64,000 nt of DNA from JAVBMP01 sp031552195 (GCA_031552195.1 JAVBMT010000006.1:1-64000), one strand, 5' to 3'; numbered from the stretch's first letter, positions 33,774 to 43,177 are shown. Numbers and translations are program-made. The notes: a model not told the origin generated them from the sequence alone.

Positions 33774-34103
33774 ATGAGCATTCAAGGCGTGGGTTTGAAA
33801 GCATACAGCAATGCCCTGCAGAATTTCAACAAGGTGGCTGAAGCCAGCAAACCCGCTGAAGCCGTAAAATCCAAAAGCGCAACCACATCTTTTTCAGACA
33901 CCCTGGCCGATTCCCTGACCAAGGTGAATGACCTGCAAAAGGAAAAAAGCGCCATGATTCAATCTTTCGCTTCCGGCGAAAACCAGAACGTGCACGAACT
34001 TATGATTTCCATGCAGAAGGCCGGGCTTGCGGTAAACATTACCAGCGCCGTGCGCAACAAGGTGCTTGAGGCTTACCGCGAACTCTCGCGCATGCAATTC
34101 TAA
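33774..34103 (+). CDS. fliE: Flagellar hook-basal body complex protein FliE
   Basis: A 109-residue protein that links the MS ring to the rod. A variable N-terminal part is followed by FSDTLADSLTKVNDLQKEKS (about 42-61), GENQNVHELMISMQKAGLAV (about 68-87) and the C-terminal VRNKVLEAYRELSRMQF, which are the conserved parts of the family. GGAGAAGAATC gives a good ribosome-binding site. It sits third in the flagellar operon. Confidence 0.95.
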   Translation: MSIQGVGLKAYSNALQNFNKVAEASKPAEAVKSKSATTSFSDTLADSLTKVNDLQKEKSAMIQSFASGENQNVHELMISMQKAGLAVNITSAVRNKVLEAYRELSRMQF

Positions 34104-34144
34104 TTTTTAAAGATAGATATTAAAGAAAGATCACGGAGGACGTC

Positions 34145-35758
34145 ATGCCCGGCTTTTTCAACGATATGAGCAACAGGATAAAAAATTTCTGGCAGCAGAT
34201 AAGCACCTCGCAGCGCATTCTGGTCAGTTCGCTTGCCGCCATGGTCATAGGCGTGTTTTTCTTCATGGTGGTCTGGCTTAACAAGACCGACATGCAGGCG
34301 CTTTACACCAACCTGCCCATGGAAGACGCCAACCGCGTAGTGCAGGTTCTGGATAAAGACAACGTTGAATACAAGCTGGACGACAACGGCCGCACCATTC
34401 TGGTTCCTTCCGACAAGGTTTACGCCCTGCGCGTCAAGATAGCGGGCGAAGGCAGCATTACCGGGCAGGGAATAGGTTTTGAAAAATTCGACGAAATCAA
34501 GGTCGGCGCGACCGATTTCGTGCAAAAGGTCAACTACCAGCGCGCCCTGCAGGGCGAACTTACCCGCACCATTTCCGAGTTCCCCAAGGTTGAGAGCGCC
34601 AGGGTGCACCTGGTCATGCCGCAGCGCAGCCTTTTCATAGAAGAACAGCAGAAACCTTCCGCCTCTATTGTGCTTAAGCTGGTTGACGGCAAAAAAATGG
34701 ACCAGAAAGAAGTCAGCGCCATTATCAACCTTGTGGTCATGGCTGTCGAAGGTTTGACCAAAGAACGCGTGGCCGTGACTGACACCGCCGGCTACGTGCT
34801 CTATCAGCCGGAAGAACAGGGTTCCCTTCAGGGCATGACCACCACCCAGTACGAGCATAAGCTCATGACCCAGAGCAACCTGGAGCGCCGTATTGAAGAG
34901 CTGCTCATGCCCATAACCGGGGCCGGTCGCGTAATGGCCAAGGTTAACGTCGACCTTGACTACAGCCATAAAACCATCAACCGCGTGCTTTACGACCCGG
35001 AAAAAGGCGTGATGATATCCACCAACCGCAGTGAAAGCTCGCGGCAGGGCAAGGCCGCCCTTGAAGGCGGAGTTCCCGAAGCCAACTTCCGGGGCGACGG
35101 CCTCAGCGGCACCACCAGCAGCGACAGCAGCACCGATGAAAGCCGCGTGGAAAATTATCAGTACAACAAGGAAGAACAGAATATAGTGGCCGCCGTGGGC
35201 GCCATAAACCGCATGACCGTGGCCGTGGCCATAGACGGAAGCTATGAAAAGAACGAAAAAGGCGAAAGCGTGTTCGTGCCGCGCAGCGAGGACGACATCA
35301 AGCGCATCAAGCAACTGGTCGCCCAGGCTGTGGGTTTCGACTCCGCCCGCGGCGACGTGATCGAAGTCAGCAACATAGCCTTCGGCGCGCCTGTGGAATT
35401 TGAAGACAGCGGCCTTGTGGACACCGTGGCCAGATACACCATGCGCCTCGGCAAACCGCTGCTTAACTCCCTGCTTATTTTCCTCTTCCTGCTCCTGATC
35501 GTCCGCCCGGTAGTGATGGCCCTGATCCGTCCGAAGGTTGAAGGCGAGGTTATGGAAGGATTCGACGGCCTGCCCATAGGCGAAGAACGCCTGGCCCTCA
35601 TGGAAAACTCCGAGGAAGAGCTTGACGCCATGGCTGTGCTCGAGAAGATAGAAGACATCAAGGCCCACGCCATACACCTGAGCGAACAGAACATGGAACA
35701 GGCGGTAGGCATAATCCGCAGCTGGCTCAAGCCCGCCTTGCAGGTGAAGGCGGCCTGA
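34145..35758 (+). CDS. fliF: Flagellar MS-ring protein FliF
   Basis: A 537-residue inner-membrane ring protein. Membrane segments lie at about 24-44 and 440-460; between them are the YscJ-type ring-building domains (VQVLDKDNVEYKLDDNGRTI, VESARVHLVMPQRSLF) and a Ser/Thr-rich linker near 310-330. The C-terminal tail, which binds FliG, is present (ELDAMAVLEKI...GIIRSWLKPALQ). GGAGGACGTC precedes the ATG. It is the last gene of this operon: a perfect hairpin terminator follows after 26 bases, and fliG, which usually comes next, is absent from this place. Confidence 0.95.
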   Translation: MPGFFNDMSNRIKNFWQQISTSQRILVSSLAAMVIGVFFFMVVWLNKTDMQALYTNLPMEDANRVVQVLDKDNVEYKLDDNGRTILVPSDKVYALRVKIAGEGSITGQGIGFEKFDEIKVGATDFVQKVNYQRALQGELTRTISEFPKVESARVHLVMPQRSLFIEEQQKPSASIVLKLVDGKKMDQKEVSAIINLVVMAVEGLTKERVAVTDTAGYVLYQPEEQGSLQGMTTTQYEHKLMTQSNLERRIEELLMPITGAGRVMAKVNVDLDYSHKTINRVLYDPEKGVMISTNRSESSRQGKAALEGGVPEANFRGDGLSGTTSSDSSTDESRVENYQYNKEEQNIVAAVGAINRMTVAVAIDGSYEKNEKGESVFVPRSEDDIKRIKQLVAQAVGFDSARGDVIEVSNIAFGAPVEFEDSGLVDTVARYTMRLGKPLLNSLLIFLFLLLIVRPVVMALIRPKVEGEVMEGFDGLPIGEERLALMENSEEELDAMAVLEKIEDIKAHAIHLSEQNMEQAVGIIRSWLKPALQVKAA

Positions 35759-35784
35759 TAAGCGGAAGCGAAACTCTGGCATAT

Positions 35785-35832
35785 AAAAATGACGGGGCGG
35801 TGGAATCATGGTTCCACCGCCCCGTCATTTTT
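35785..35832 (+). terminator. Terminator closing the flagellar operon
   Basis: AAAAATGACGGGGCGGTGGAA-type left arm (35785-35805) pairs perfectly over 21 positions with 35812-35832, ending in TTTTT. Confidence 0.9.
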
Positions 35833-35854
35833 ATGACGAAAGTTTTGCTTTATA

Positions 35855-35929
35855 GCGTTTTAACTTCGGCAAAGCCCTGGCGGCGCGCATGCTTTTAGCG
35901 GATGCGGCCTCAGCGCGTATGTAAAATGT
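35855..35929 (-). repeat. Dispersed intergenic repeat, partial copy D
   Basis: GCGTTTTAACTTCGGCAAAG...CCCTGGCGGC matches the end of copy C (31275 onward); the other half is lost or diverged. It lies between the flagellar terminator and the convergent ferredoxin gene. Confidence 0.5.
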
Positions 35930-35932
35930 TTG

Positions 35933-36946
35933 TTAAGGATGCTGGAAAGAGTTGATGCTGTCGTGCATAAAGCGCAGCATTTCCGGCGGAATTCCGTTAT
36001 CCCAGCGCCCGCTGCCAGCCGCCCACAGGAAAAGCGCCGCCACGATCAGGGCGGATCCGAAAGCCACGGTTACGGCCGGAATGATTTTGGCCTGGCGCGT
36101 ATATCCGGTCCGCAGGGAAAGGCAGTCTTTAACCGGGCAGGCGCGCAGACAACTCACGCAGCCTACGCATTCCGGGTCGCTCACGCGGTTTTTCTCGTGC
36201 ACGGCGATGCGCGAAGGGCAGGCTTGGGAGCAGCGCCCGCAATTGATGCAGGTATCCGGGTTCCTGTTTACCGCAACGGGCGAGAAAAAGGAAAAAAGGC
36301 CCAGAAAAGCGCCGTAGGGGCAAAAACCCCGGCACCAGAAGCCGGGTATGATCATTCCGCCCAAAACCAGCACAGCCAGGCAAACCAGTACAAAAGCCGT
36401 GGGCCGCAAGAAAAACAGAAGCATTTTGCTGTCCGCTACGATATAATAGGGGGAGCGCATGAAGTTTTCAATATCCGCGATGTTCATGCTCCACAAAATT
36501 ATGTAAAAGAAGAAGGCCAGCAAAAGATACTTGGGAATGGTGAGAACTATGCTCAGCCAGCGCGGCGGGCGGCGTTGAAGGCCCAGGCTGGCGCCAAGCT
36601 TTTCCAGCAGGCGGGAAACGGCTCCGACAGGGCAGAGGAATCCGCAAAAGCCTTTGCGCAGTAAAAAGGCCGAGGCAATGGCCATAAGCAAAATGGTCAG
36701 CCCGGCCGGGTGCACCGGGTCATAAGCGCCCGCAAGCAAAAGGCGCTTCAGGCTCATGAGCGCGCCTATGGGCAGAAAGGCTTCCACCGAAGGGGGCCGT
36801 TCAATATATACGTTGCTGAACCCAAGGCCCCACATGGCGTAAAGAAAAAATTTCAGCCCCACATATACGTAAAAGGCCAGAAAGGCGTATCGGACGTAAT
36901 TTTCCGCGCCTTGTTCCCAGGCAGGCCGCTTCCAAGCGTATTTCAT
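35933..36946 (-). CDS. NapH-like 4Fe-4S membrane protein
   Basis: A 337-residue inner-membrane protein with about five hydrophobic segments. Two CxxxCP motifs in membrane-proximal loops (CGFLCPVGA about 102-110, CRGFCPYGA about 208-216) and a bacterial 2[4Fe-4S] ferredoxin unit (CINCGRCSQACP about 234-245, CVGCVSCLRACP about 262-273) follow the NapH/NosR/YccM layout. Such proteins carry electrons from the quinol pool or cytoplasm to a periplasmic enzyme. Its partner is not in the neighbourhood. The ATG follows GGAG. The gene stands alone. Confidence 0.8.
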   Translation of the reverse strand: MKYAWKRPAWEQGAENYVRYAFLAFYVYVGLKFFLYAMWGLGFSNVYIERPPSVEAFLPIGALMSLKRLLLAGAYDPVHPAGLTILLMAIASAFLLRKGFCGFLCPVGAVSRLLEKLGASLGLQRRPPRWLSIVLTIPKYLLLAFFFYIILWSMNIADIENFMRSPYYIVADSKMLLFFLRPTAFVLVCLAVLVLGGMIIPGFWCRGFCPYGAFLGLFSFFSPVAVNRNPDTCINCGRCSQACPSRIAVHEKNRVSDPECVGCVSCLRACPVKDCLSLRTGYTRQAKIIPAVTVAFGSALIVAALFLWAAGSGRWDNGIPPEMLRFMHDSINSFQHP

Positions 36947-37100
36947 GGCGTCTCCTTTTATGCTGTGCTCAAAGATGCCGGCATGCTAGCGGAATGGCGG
37001 AAATAAAACTGTGACCCAGGTCAAATTATCGCGCGGCGTCTTTTTCCTTTCGCGGCTGCAAGGCGAAGCGGCATTGCCAAAGCTTACGTTCCGGGCGTTT

Positions 37101-39077
37101 TTATTTTATAGTATATTCCCTGCCCTTGCCGTTCAGTAAAATTTTATTGCCGTCTTCCGGCCAGGCCCAGAGAAACGGACCCTCGGCTTTGAACATATTT
37201 TCATAACGGAACGGTGTCAGCGGTTTGCCTTCTTCGTTCATCATGGCGTATTTGCCGTCTTTCTTCGCCACCAGCGCCGCGGCGTTCTCAAGCCATTCCG
37301 CGCGGTCATAGCGGGCTGTCTCCTTGCCTTTTTTATCCAGAACAATATAAACGTCTTTATTTCCGCCATAAATATAGGCGATGAAAAAACCTTGATAAAC
37401 CATGACTGAATCATAAACCGGCTCAATAACCTGGCCGCTGCGCCAATTCACAACGCCTCTTTTGGTCCTGCCCGGATTTTCCACTCTCGCCCAGCCTTGA
37501 GGCATGTTGTCCAGAGTGACGTAACCGTAGCGTATGGGAACGAGTTCCTTGCCAGTGCCGTCATAAATTCCCCACAGATTATCGCGCTCTACGATATATA
37601 AGGCCTCTTTCGGCGCCACTGAGGCACTTTTGGGGGCGGTTCCGGTTCCTTGCCTTGTTTCGCGCAACGTTATTTCGTCAAACACCGTTTCGTGCGCGCA
37701 GGGCAACACCTCGCGCCCGGTGTGGTCGATAAGCCCGTATTTATGGCCGCGCCAGACGACGGCCTGCCCGGCGGCGTTAAAGTAAAACTGGTTTTCATAA
37801 CTATGTTCGCCCAAGGCTCGCCCGGAGCGGTCAATCAACTGATAGGCGGATGGGCTGCCCCAGGTCATGCGCAGCAGGGGGCCGTTTTTCCGCGTGGGGT
37901 AGGAACAGCTCTCTATTCCGCCGTATATGAAGGGCAATATCACCTTTCCGTTGCCGTCGATGAGGCCGTGGTTGTTTACGTAATATTCCATTTTTCGCGT
38001 GGCGGAAAAAAGCCCGCCGCCCAGGGAAGCGATTTCTTCATATTCCGGCGGCACAGTCACCTGGTCCCGCGCATCTTTTATGCCGTATAGCTTTTTTTCT
38101 TTAAAAATTCTGAAACCTTTTCCGTCAGCCTCATAGTCGGACTTTTCCGGCAAAAGCTCGCCCGTGCGGGCGTTGACCCTGTATTCCCGCCCTTCGCTCA
38201 GATATTCGTAAATGTCACCGGCGGCGCTTGGGTAATAACGCGAACGGAAAGAGCGCAATTTCGCGCCGGAGGCGTCGTACACATGGGTGGCAGCTATGTC
38301 TTCGCCGTCGTCAACGTCAATACCTTTGCCGAGCATATAGGCAAGCAGGAGTTTGCCCTTGGCTGCGGAATCGCCGCGCGAGGCCAGCCATATTCCGGCT
38401 TCGGGCATTGCTTTGATTTCATTATATTCAACCGGAACAAGCAGGGACCCGTCCGGCCTCATTACGCCCTCAGGTCCGCCGCCTTTTTTGCGCACCCGGA
38501 ACATGCCTGTTTTCTTTTCCTGCCAGGCCACTTCACAGCCGCTGGGCGGATTAACGCGAAGTCCGTCCGGCGTGTAGTGCGCCCCGTCGCATAACACCGC
38601 GCCGTCGCTCGTAAAACTGATGTTTTTATATGCGCCGGGCGGCACTATCCAGCCCTTGCCGGCGTGCAGCGCCCCAAGTTCGCCTTCATCCGTCCTGACC
38701 AGGAAAAGGCGCGGCAAGCGGTTGCCGCCGCTATCGGCCCTGTATACCTCATACCGGAGCGGAAGAATTTCTTCTCCGTCGCGGTTGATAATTCCGGCAA
38801 ATTCCGGAATAACGCGCACCGTTTCCCCCCGGATTGTTTTGGCCGTATAGGTTTTTTCATGGTCGGCGCGTTTTACGATAGCCGCTCCGTCATAAAAAAA
38901 ACCGGCGTCGCTGAATTGCGGCGCGATAAGGGTTTTGCCGCTGGCGGCGTCGACATAGCCCCATTTGCCCTCCGCGTCAGGCGCGGGCACAATGGAAACG
39001 TCAAGTTCCGCGCGGGCCGGAAGGGCGGAACTTGCAAAAAGGAATATTGATAAAAACAGAATAATATGATCGTGCAT
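37101..39077 (-). CDS. Exported WG-repeat protein
   Basis: A 658-residue protein starting with a signal peptide (MHDHIILFLSIFLFASSALPARA). The rest is built from about ten WG-type repeats, short beta units with the theme G-K-W-G-Y-V-D...G-K-x-L-I-x-P-x-[FY]; clear examples are EGKWGYVDAASGKTLIAPQF, KYGLIDHTGREVLPCAHE, LWGIYDGTGKELVPIRY and GKYAMMNEEGKPLTPFRYE. The repeats are thought to mediate binding; no catalytic domain is visible. The ATG 39077 is used because it starts the signal peptide; the frame remains open to 39296. It overlaps no gene when started there. Confidence 0.8.
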   Translation of the reverse strand: MHDHIILFLSIFLFASSALPARAELDVSIVPAPDAEGKWGYVDAASGKTLIAPQFSDAGFFYDGAAIVKRADHEKTYTAKTIRGETVRVIPEFAGIINRDGEEILPLRYEVYRADSGGNRLPRLFLVRTDEGELGALHAGKGWIVPPGAYKNISFTSDGAVLCDGAHYTPDGLRVNPPSGCEVAWQEKKTGMFRVRKKGGGPEGVMRPDGSLLVPVEYNEIKAMPEAGIWLASRGDSAAKGKLLLAYMLGKGIDVDDGEDIAATHVYDASGAKLRSFRSRYYPSAAGDIYEYLSEGREYRVNARTGELLPEKSDYEADGKGFRIFKEKKLYGIKDARDQVTVPPEYEEIASLGGGLFSATRKMEYYVNNHGLIDGNGKVILPFIYGGIESCSYPTRKNGPLLRMTWGSPSAYQLIDRSGRALGEHSYENQFYFNAAGQAVVWRGHKYGLIDHTGREVLPCAHETVFDEITLRETRQGTGTAPKSASVAPKEALYIVERDNLWGIYDGTGKELVPIRYGYVTLDNMPQGWARVENPGRTKRGVVNWRSGQVIEPVYDSVMVYQGFFIAYIYGGNKDVYIVLDKKGKETARYDRAEWLENAAALVAKKDGKYAMMNEEGKPLTPFRYENMFKAEGPFLWAWPEDGNKILLNGKGREYTIK

Positions 39078-39286
39078 AACTGAGTTTACCTGTATGGTGG
39101 ATATTTGTGTATATTTGCGGATGGCCGCCTGAATGGGCGCTACGCATGATGGATGTATGGTGGGAACAGTTAAATTTTTGGACTGAGGCGAAAAGTTTGG
39201 GCATATCGGCTGGTTCTGGCGGGTGAGCGCTGCCCGCCCGCCAGTGAGTACAGCCGTTTCGGGCGTGTGCGGCCAGGCGCCGCGCG

Positions 39287-40705
39287 CTATCCGCAAGCAA
39301 TGCAGTAGAGCGGAGAGGCGTTTGCGGGCAGTCCGGCGGCTTCTTTAAGCTCTTCGTCATAAAAGGCCGCAATGCCGCAGCAGTTCATGTTAAGGGCGGT
39401 GGCTGCGAGATAAAGCCTTTCGCCGGCGCGCCCGGCGGCGAACATGGCGTGGCGGTAGGCGGTGTCTCCCAGGTCTTTTTCCAGCGCGGCAAGATCGGCC
39501 CAGAAAACGGCCAGGAATGAAGCCGAGGCGAAAACTTCCTGATCCAGGCAGGCCTTGGCTATTTTAGGACGCAAGTCCTCGCCCATGGTTCCCGGAAGCA
39601 GGAGGCGGTGGTTCGGCTTGAACGGCGCGTAAAGGTAGGAACCTTTAGGAGCTCCGCTGTCCGGAGCCAGAATCAGGGTAAGGTAGCAAGGCAGGGGTTT
39701 CGGCATGACGCTTTTCAATATAAGGCTGATGCGTTCAATCGCTATGCCTTTTTCCGGAAAGATGCGGCGGGAGCGGCGGCGGTGCATCACGTTATCCAGC
39801 ATGATGTCGGTTCCGGCGGAGTATACCCTGGCCCGCATGGTCATGAAATCTTCAGGCAGGGTAAGGGATTTTTCCGGATCATAGCACGATAGAACGGATT
39901 TATCGGGGGCATAGCACGCCAGGATGGAGGCGGCGTCCAGGCTGGCTTCGTGCTTCGGCGCCAGTTCCCTGGTTGAAATGAAGTCATGGCCTTTTTCCGC
40001 TTCTCCCCATCCGGAATTCGGGGCGCCCCATTCCAGAATCGCCAGGGGCATCTCCTTTTCCATGTCCAGGCCAAGGGTTTTCGCGACAGCCTGCTCGGAA
40101 AAATTCAGGATAAGCTTGGCGTCTATATTGAAGGCCTGCATGGCAAGGTCAAGGTTGGCGGCCAGGTGGCCGGCGTCCAGCAGAACATAGCGGCATCCCC
40201 TGGCTTGATATTTCCAGGCGCTGCGCTCTAAAATTCCGCTTATTATCAGGCGCATGGAAGGAACGTCATTTTCCGCGGAACCGGTTTCGTCTTCCGGCTC
40301 CAATTCCAGAACGTGCATTACAGGAGGGCCGTCCGGTCCGTTCTGCGCGGAAAAATGATATATTCCGTCAGCCATGTCGGAAACGGAATGCACCTGGGCG
40401 TAAACTTCGCAAGGGTAAAGGGCCCCGGCGCTGGGCCAGGTGCGCAGCCCGGAAACTGTTCTGCTCATTCCGGCCCCGAGCCTCAAAATTGTTGCGATAA
40501 GCGGCAGGTTCGCGCTCAAGGTCAGGCTGGGCCTGCCATATTCCAGCATGGTTTCCCAAAAGGGCACGGGGCAGGTTATGCCTTCCGGCAGCGGTATGAA
40601 AGGGGCCTCGGGAAAATTCTTGAAAACGTCCGGTTTAGCGGCCATGTCAAGCTTGCGTTTCGGCATTGCCCCGCGCCGGTGTATGGTTTGTTCATGCTGA
40701 TTCAT
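39287..40705 (-). CDS. SagB-type nitroreductase-fold oxidoreductase, tandem domain
   Basis: A 472-residue protein with two nitroreductase-like halves. The first (about 50-245) has RTWPSAGALYPCEVYAQV, the SagB-type hallmark, and YVLLDAGHLAANLDLAMQA; the second (about 290-472) has HRRRSRRIFPEKGIAIE and MFAAGRAGERLYLAATALNMNCCGIAAFYD. SagB-type FMN dehydrogenases oxidise azolines in thiazole/oxazole-modified peptides, but many family members stand outside such clusters. GGAG 7 bases before ATG supports the start. It follows a GT2 gene after 49 bases, the likely first gene of the operon. No precursor peptide, YcaO or SagC-like gene is nearby. Confidence 0.8.
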   Translation of the reverse strand: MNQHEQTIHRRGAMPKRKLDMAAKPDVFKNFPEAPFIPLPEGITCPVPFWETMLEYGRPSLTLSANLPLIATILRLGAGMSRTVSGLRTWPSAGALYPCEVYAQVHSVSDMADGIYHFSAQNGPDGPPVMHVLELEPEDETGSAENDVPSMRLIISGILERSAWKYQARGCRYVLLDAGHLAANLDLAMQAFNIDAKLILNFSEQAVAKTLGLDMEKEMPLAILEWGAPNSGWGEAEKGHDFISTRELAPKHEASLDAASILACYAPDKSVLSCYDPEKSLTLPEDFMTMRARVYSAGTDIMLDNVMHRRRSRRIFPEKGIAIERISLILKSVMPKPLPCYLTLILAPDSGAPKGSYLYAPFKPNHRLLLPGTMGEDLRPKIAKACLDQEVFASASFLAVFWADLAALEKDLGDTAYRHAMFAAGRAGERLYLAATALNMNCCGIAAFYDEELKEAAGLPANASPLYCIACG

Positions 40706-40754
40706 ATATTACTCCGAAAGGCTCGAGGCCCGCACGGGCAAGAGGCTGAGAGGT

Positions 40755-41864
40755 TCAGACCAGGCGGTCCGACATGTAATGTCCGTCAAAAATACAGAGC
40801 TTGTCCTCCGCGCGCATTTTATCCACCCATTGCTCTTCCAGTTCCCGCATGAATCCATTTTCCAGGTACGGGGCGAAAAGACGTTCAACATCGGCCTGAA
40901 AGGCCGCTTCACGCGTAATCAGCCCGGAATCGGCAAGGTTTGACAGGTCATCTTGCAGCAAGCTCCCGGTTTTGGGAAACGGATTCAGCAAATACCATAT
41001 CCCTGCGGTTATTTCAGCGCGCAAACGCCGAAGCTCCGGGTTGCCCAGCCCCGGGCCGGGCATATCCGGCAGCCAGAGGAAAAGCAGAGCCAGCCGGAGC
41101 AATGAGGCATAAAGCATAACCTTGTCGCCGCCCGCGAACATGTAATCCTTGGCCGGGCGCATGTATTTTTCCAGAAAGGCGAAACATTCCGCCGTTCCGC
41201 CGTTTAGCACCATCGCCTGGGCGGAAGAGGCCATATAACGGCATTCTCGCCGGGCGTAACCTTCACGGTTCAGCCTGCGCCGCTCGTACACGGGGTAGGC
41301 GTCCGCAGCCACCAGCTTCCACCCGGCCTGACGCACCTTCATGCAAAGGTGAAAGTCGCCGTGTATCATGTTGGCGTAATTATCCAGGCCGCCCACGGCC
41401 CGCCATACGTCGCGGCGTATCAGCCATACGTTGCCGGGCAGAAAGGTGGCCTGGCGGTCTTCCGCCGGCAGCCCTTCCATTTGCGACATGCGGTAAAGCG
41501 CCTTGGAAAGATGGTCCGCCCCCATTGATGGAATAATGCGGCAACCGGCCATGCCTACTTCAGGAAGGGCCATGTAGCGCATTGCGTTCAACGCCCATTT
41601 GGCGTGCGGCCTGGTGTCCGCGTCCAGGGAAAAAATAACGTCTCCGGTAGCCGCGGCCATGCCGAGGCGTTTTGTCTGGCTGGGGCCGGCATTTTTTTCC
41701 AAGCGCATGATTTTTATACCGGAAGTTTCAGGAAAAGGCGAGGGAGAAGCGTCGTCCACCAAAATAATTTCATGAAAATTCAGGCCGTAGCCCGGCAGAA
41801 TGTTCAGCAGCTCGCGCACAAAGCTGTGGTCGTTGTAAGTATAGGTTACGAAGCTTATTTTCAT
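40755..41864 (-). CDS. Glycosyltransferase family 2
   Basis: A 369-residue GT-A enzyme. ILVDDASPSPF (about 34-44) and the metal-binding SLDADTRPH (about 79-87) mark the nucleotide-sugar site; FLPGNVWLIRRDVWRAVGGLD (about 141-161, given whole here for its FLPGN...GGLD frame) and GDFHLCMKVRQ mark the acceptor part. No signal or strong membrane anchor is present, apart from a hydrophobic helix near 250-265. The sugar and acceptor are unknown. It sits just upstream of the SagB-type gene, which suggests a joint pathway, possibly glycosylation of a redox-modified product; that is inference. Confidence 0.85.
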   Translation of the reverse strand: MKISFVTYTYNDHSFVRELLNILPGYGLNFHEIILVDDASPSPFPETSGIKIMRLEKNAGPSQTKRLGMAAATGDVIFSLDADTRPHAKWALNAMRYMALPEVGMAGCRIIPSMGADHLSKALYRMSQMEGLPAEDRQATFLPGNVWLIRRDVWRAVGGLDNYANMIHGDFHLCMKVRQAGWKLVAADAYPVYERRRLNREGYARRECRYMASSAQAMVLNGGTAECFAFLEKYMRPAKDYMFAGGDKVMLYASLLRLALLFLWLPDMPGPGLGNPELRRLRAEITAGIWYLLNPFPKTGSLLQDDLSNLADSGLITREAAFQADVERLFAPYLENGFMRELEEQWVDKMRAEDKLCIFDGHYMSDRLV

Positions 41865-41928
41865 TCCGGTTGCCTGGTTGGTTGGTGCCGTGGGCGTTCC
41901 GCGGCGTGAAACGCCTTAGACATTTTAA

Positions 41929-42083
41929 CTTTGAAATATCTCCGCAAGAATCGGTTTTGAATGCGGAAGGCTATATCTTATCCGACATGTACAAGCCAGA
42001 AGCGGCTTGTACTAATAAAGACACGCAGCGCTGCTCGCTTGCGGGCGTACGCTAACGCTACCGCCAGGGCATTTATAAAATGG
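41929..42083 (+). repeat. Dispersed intergenic repeat, copy B
   Basis: ACATTTTAACTTTGAAATATC at the left end, TATCCGACATGTACAAGCC in the middle and CGCTACCGCCAGGGCATTT at the right match copy A closely; the right end is shortened. It separates the GT2 gene from dinB. Confidence 0.7.
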
Positions 42084-42084
42084 C

Positions 42085-43137
42085 CTAATACTCCAGCATG
42101 AGCTGGATTTGCCGTTCTTCCCCGTCAAAGTTGGAAACGCTGATTCCGGCCAGTCTGACGTCCTGCTTCAGTTCAAGGGCGTTAAACAGCGTTTCGGCGG
42201 TGCTGTAAACAGCCTGCGGGTCACAAATGCGCTCCGGCAGGGTTTTGCTGCGCGTCACTTGAGTAAAATCGGCGAATTTGATTTTCAGTGTGACGGTGCG
42301 GCCTGAAAATCCGTGTTTTTTCAAGGAAGCGCCAATCCTTTCCGCCTGTTTGCTCAGCCAGCCCTTTATTTCTTCACGGTCGCGCGTATTGCGGGGAAAG
42401 GTGTTTTCCGCCCCTTCCGATTTGGGCGGGCGGTACGGCACAATTCCCCTGGGGTCATTTCCGGAAGCGCGCAAATAAAGCAACGAGCCTATCTTTCCCA
42501 GCCTGCGCTCCCAGAATTCCTGCGGGTACTTCACCATGTCGCCAGCTGTGGACACGCCGATGGCGTCCATAATTTTCATGGTCTGCCGCCCTATGCCGGG
42601 TATGCGGTCAAGCGGCAGGTCACGCAGGAAATTATGCACCTCATGCGGGTGAATGACGCTAACGCCATCCGGTTTGTGCAGGTCTGAGGCGATTTTCGCC
42701 AGAAATTTCAGAGGGGCCAGGCCTGTCGAGCAGGTAAGGCCGCTTACTCCGTAAACAGCCTGCTTGATGCTTTGAGCCACTTCTTCCGGGGGGCCGAATT
42801 TTTCCACCAGGTCGCTGGCGTCCAGAAAGGCCTCGTCAACTGAAATCTGCTCGATAAGCGGGGAAAATTCCCTGAGCACGGTCATTATTTGAAGGGAAAC
42901 CTCTTTGTAGCGGCTCATGCGCACCGGTACAAAACAGCCTTTCGGGCAAAGCTTTTTAGCCATGAATATGGGCATGGCCGAACGCACGCCATATTTGCGC
43001 GCTTCATAGGAGGAGGCTGAAACAACCCCCCGCGCTCCTCCGCCCACAATTACCGGAAGGCCGCGCAGGTTCGGGTCGTCAAGCTGTTCAACGGATGCGA
43101 AAAACGCATCCATGTCAATGTGCATTATCCAGCGCAT
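42085..43137 (-). CDS. dinB: DNA polymerase IV
   Basis: A 350-residue Y-family polymerase. The catalytic acidic residues lie in MHIDMDAFFASVEQ (5-18) and SVDEAFLD (about 102-109); GLTCSTGLAPLKFLAKIASDL and IPGIGRQT (helix-hairpin-helix) follow, then the little-finger domain ending RLAGISVSNF. The extreme C-terminus, RQIQLMLEY, could serve as a clamp-binding end. It bypasses lesions with low fidelity and is usually under SOS control; no LexA box was identified. The start ATG begins MRWIMHIDMD, the usual family start. The gene stands alone. Confidence 0.95.
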   Translation of the reverse strand: MRWIMHIDMDAFFASVEQLDDPNLRGLPVIVGGGARGVVSASSYEARKYGVRSAMPIFMAKKLCPKGCFVPVRMSRYKEVSLQIMTVLREFSPLIEQISVDEAFLDASDLVEKFGPPEEVAQSIKQAVYGVSGLTCSTGLAPLKFLAKIASDLHKPDGVSVIHPHEVHNFLRDLPLDRIPGIGRQTMKIMDAIGVSTAGDMVKYPQEFWERRLGKIGSLLYLRASGNDPRGIVPYRPPKSEGAENTFPRNTRDREEIKGWLSKQAERIGASLKKHGFSGRTVTLKIKFADFTQVTRSKTLPERICDPQAVYSTAETLFNALELKQDVRLAGISVSNFDGEERQIQLMLEY

Positions 43138-43177
43138 GGCTGAATCCTTCCAGCGGCGTCAGGCGTTACCGGCCCGT

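Noticed and set aside
34100..35809. 569-codon open frame opposite fliF
   Set aside because: Shadow of the fliF coding frame: composition is His/Val/Gly-rich without any recognisable domain, and fliF is unambiguous.
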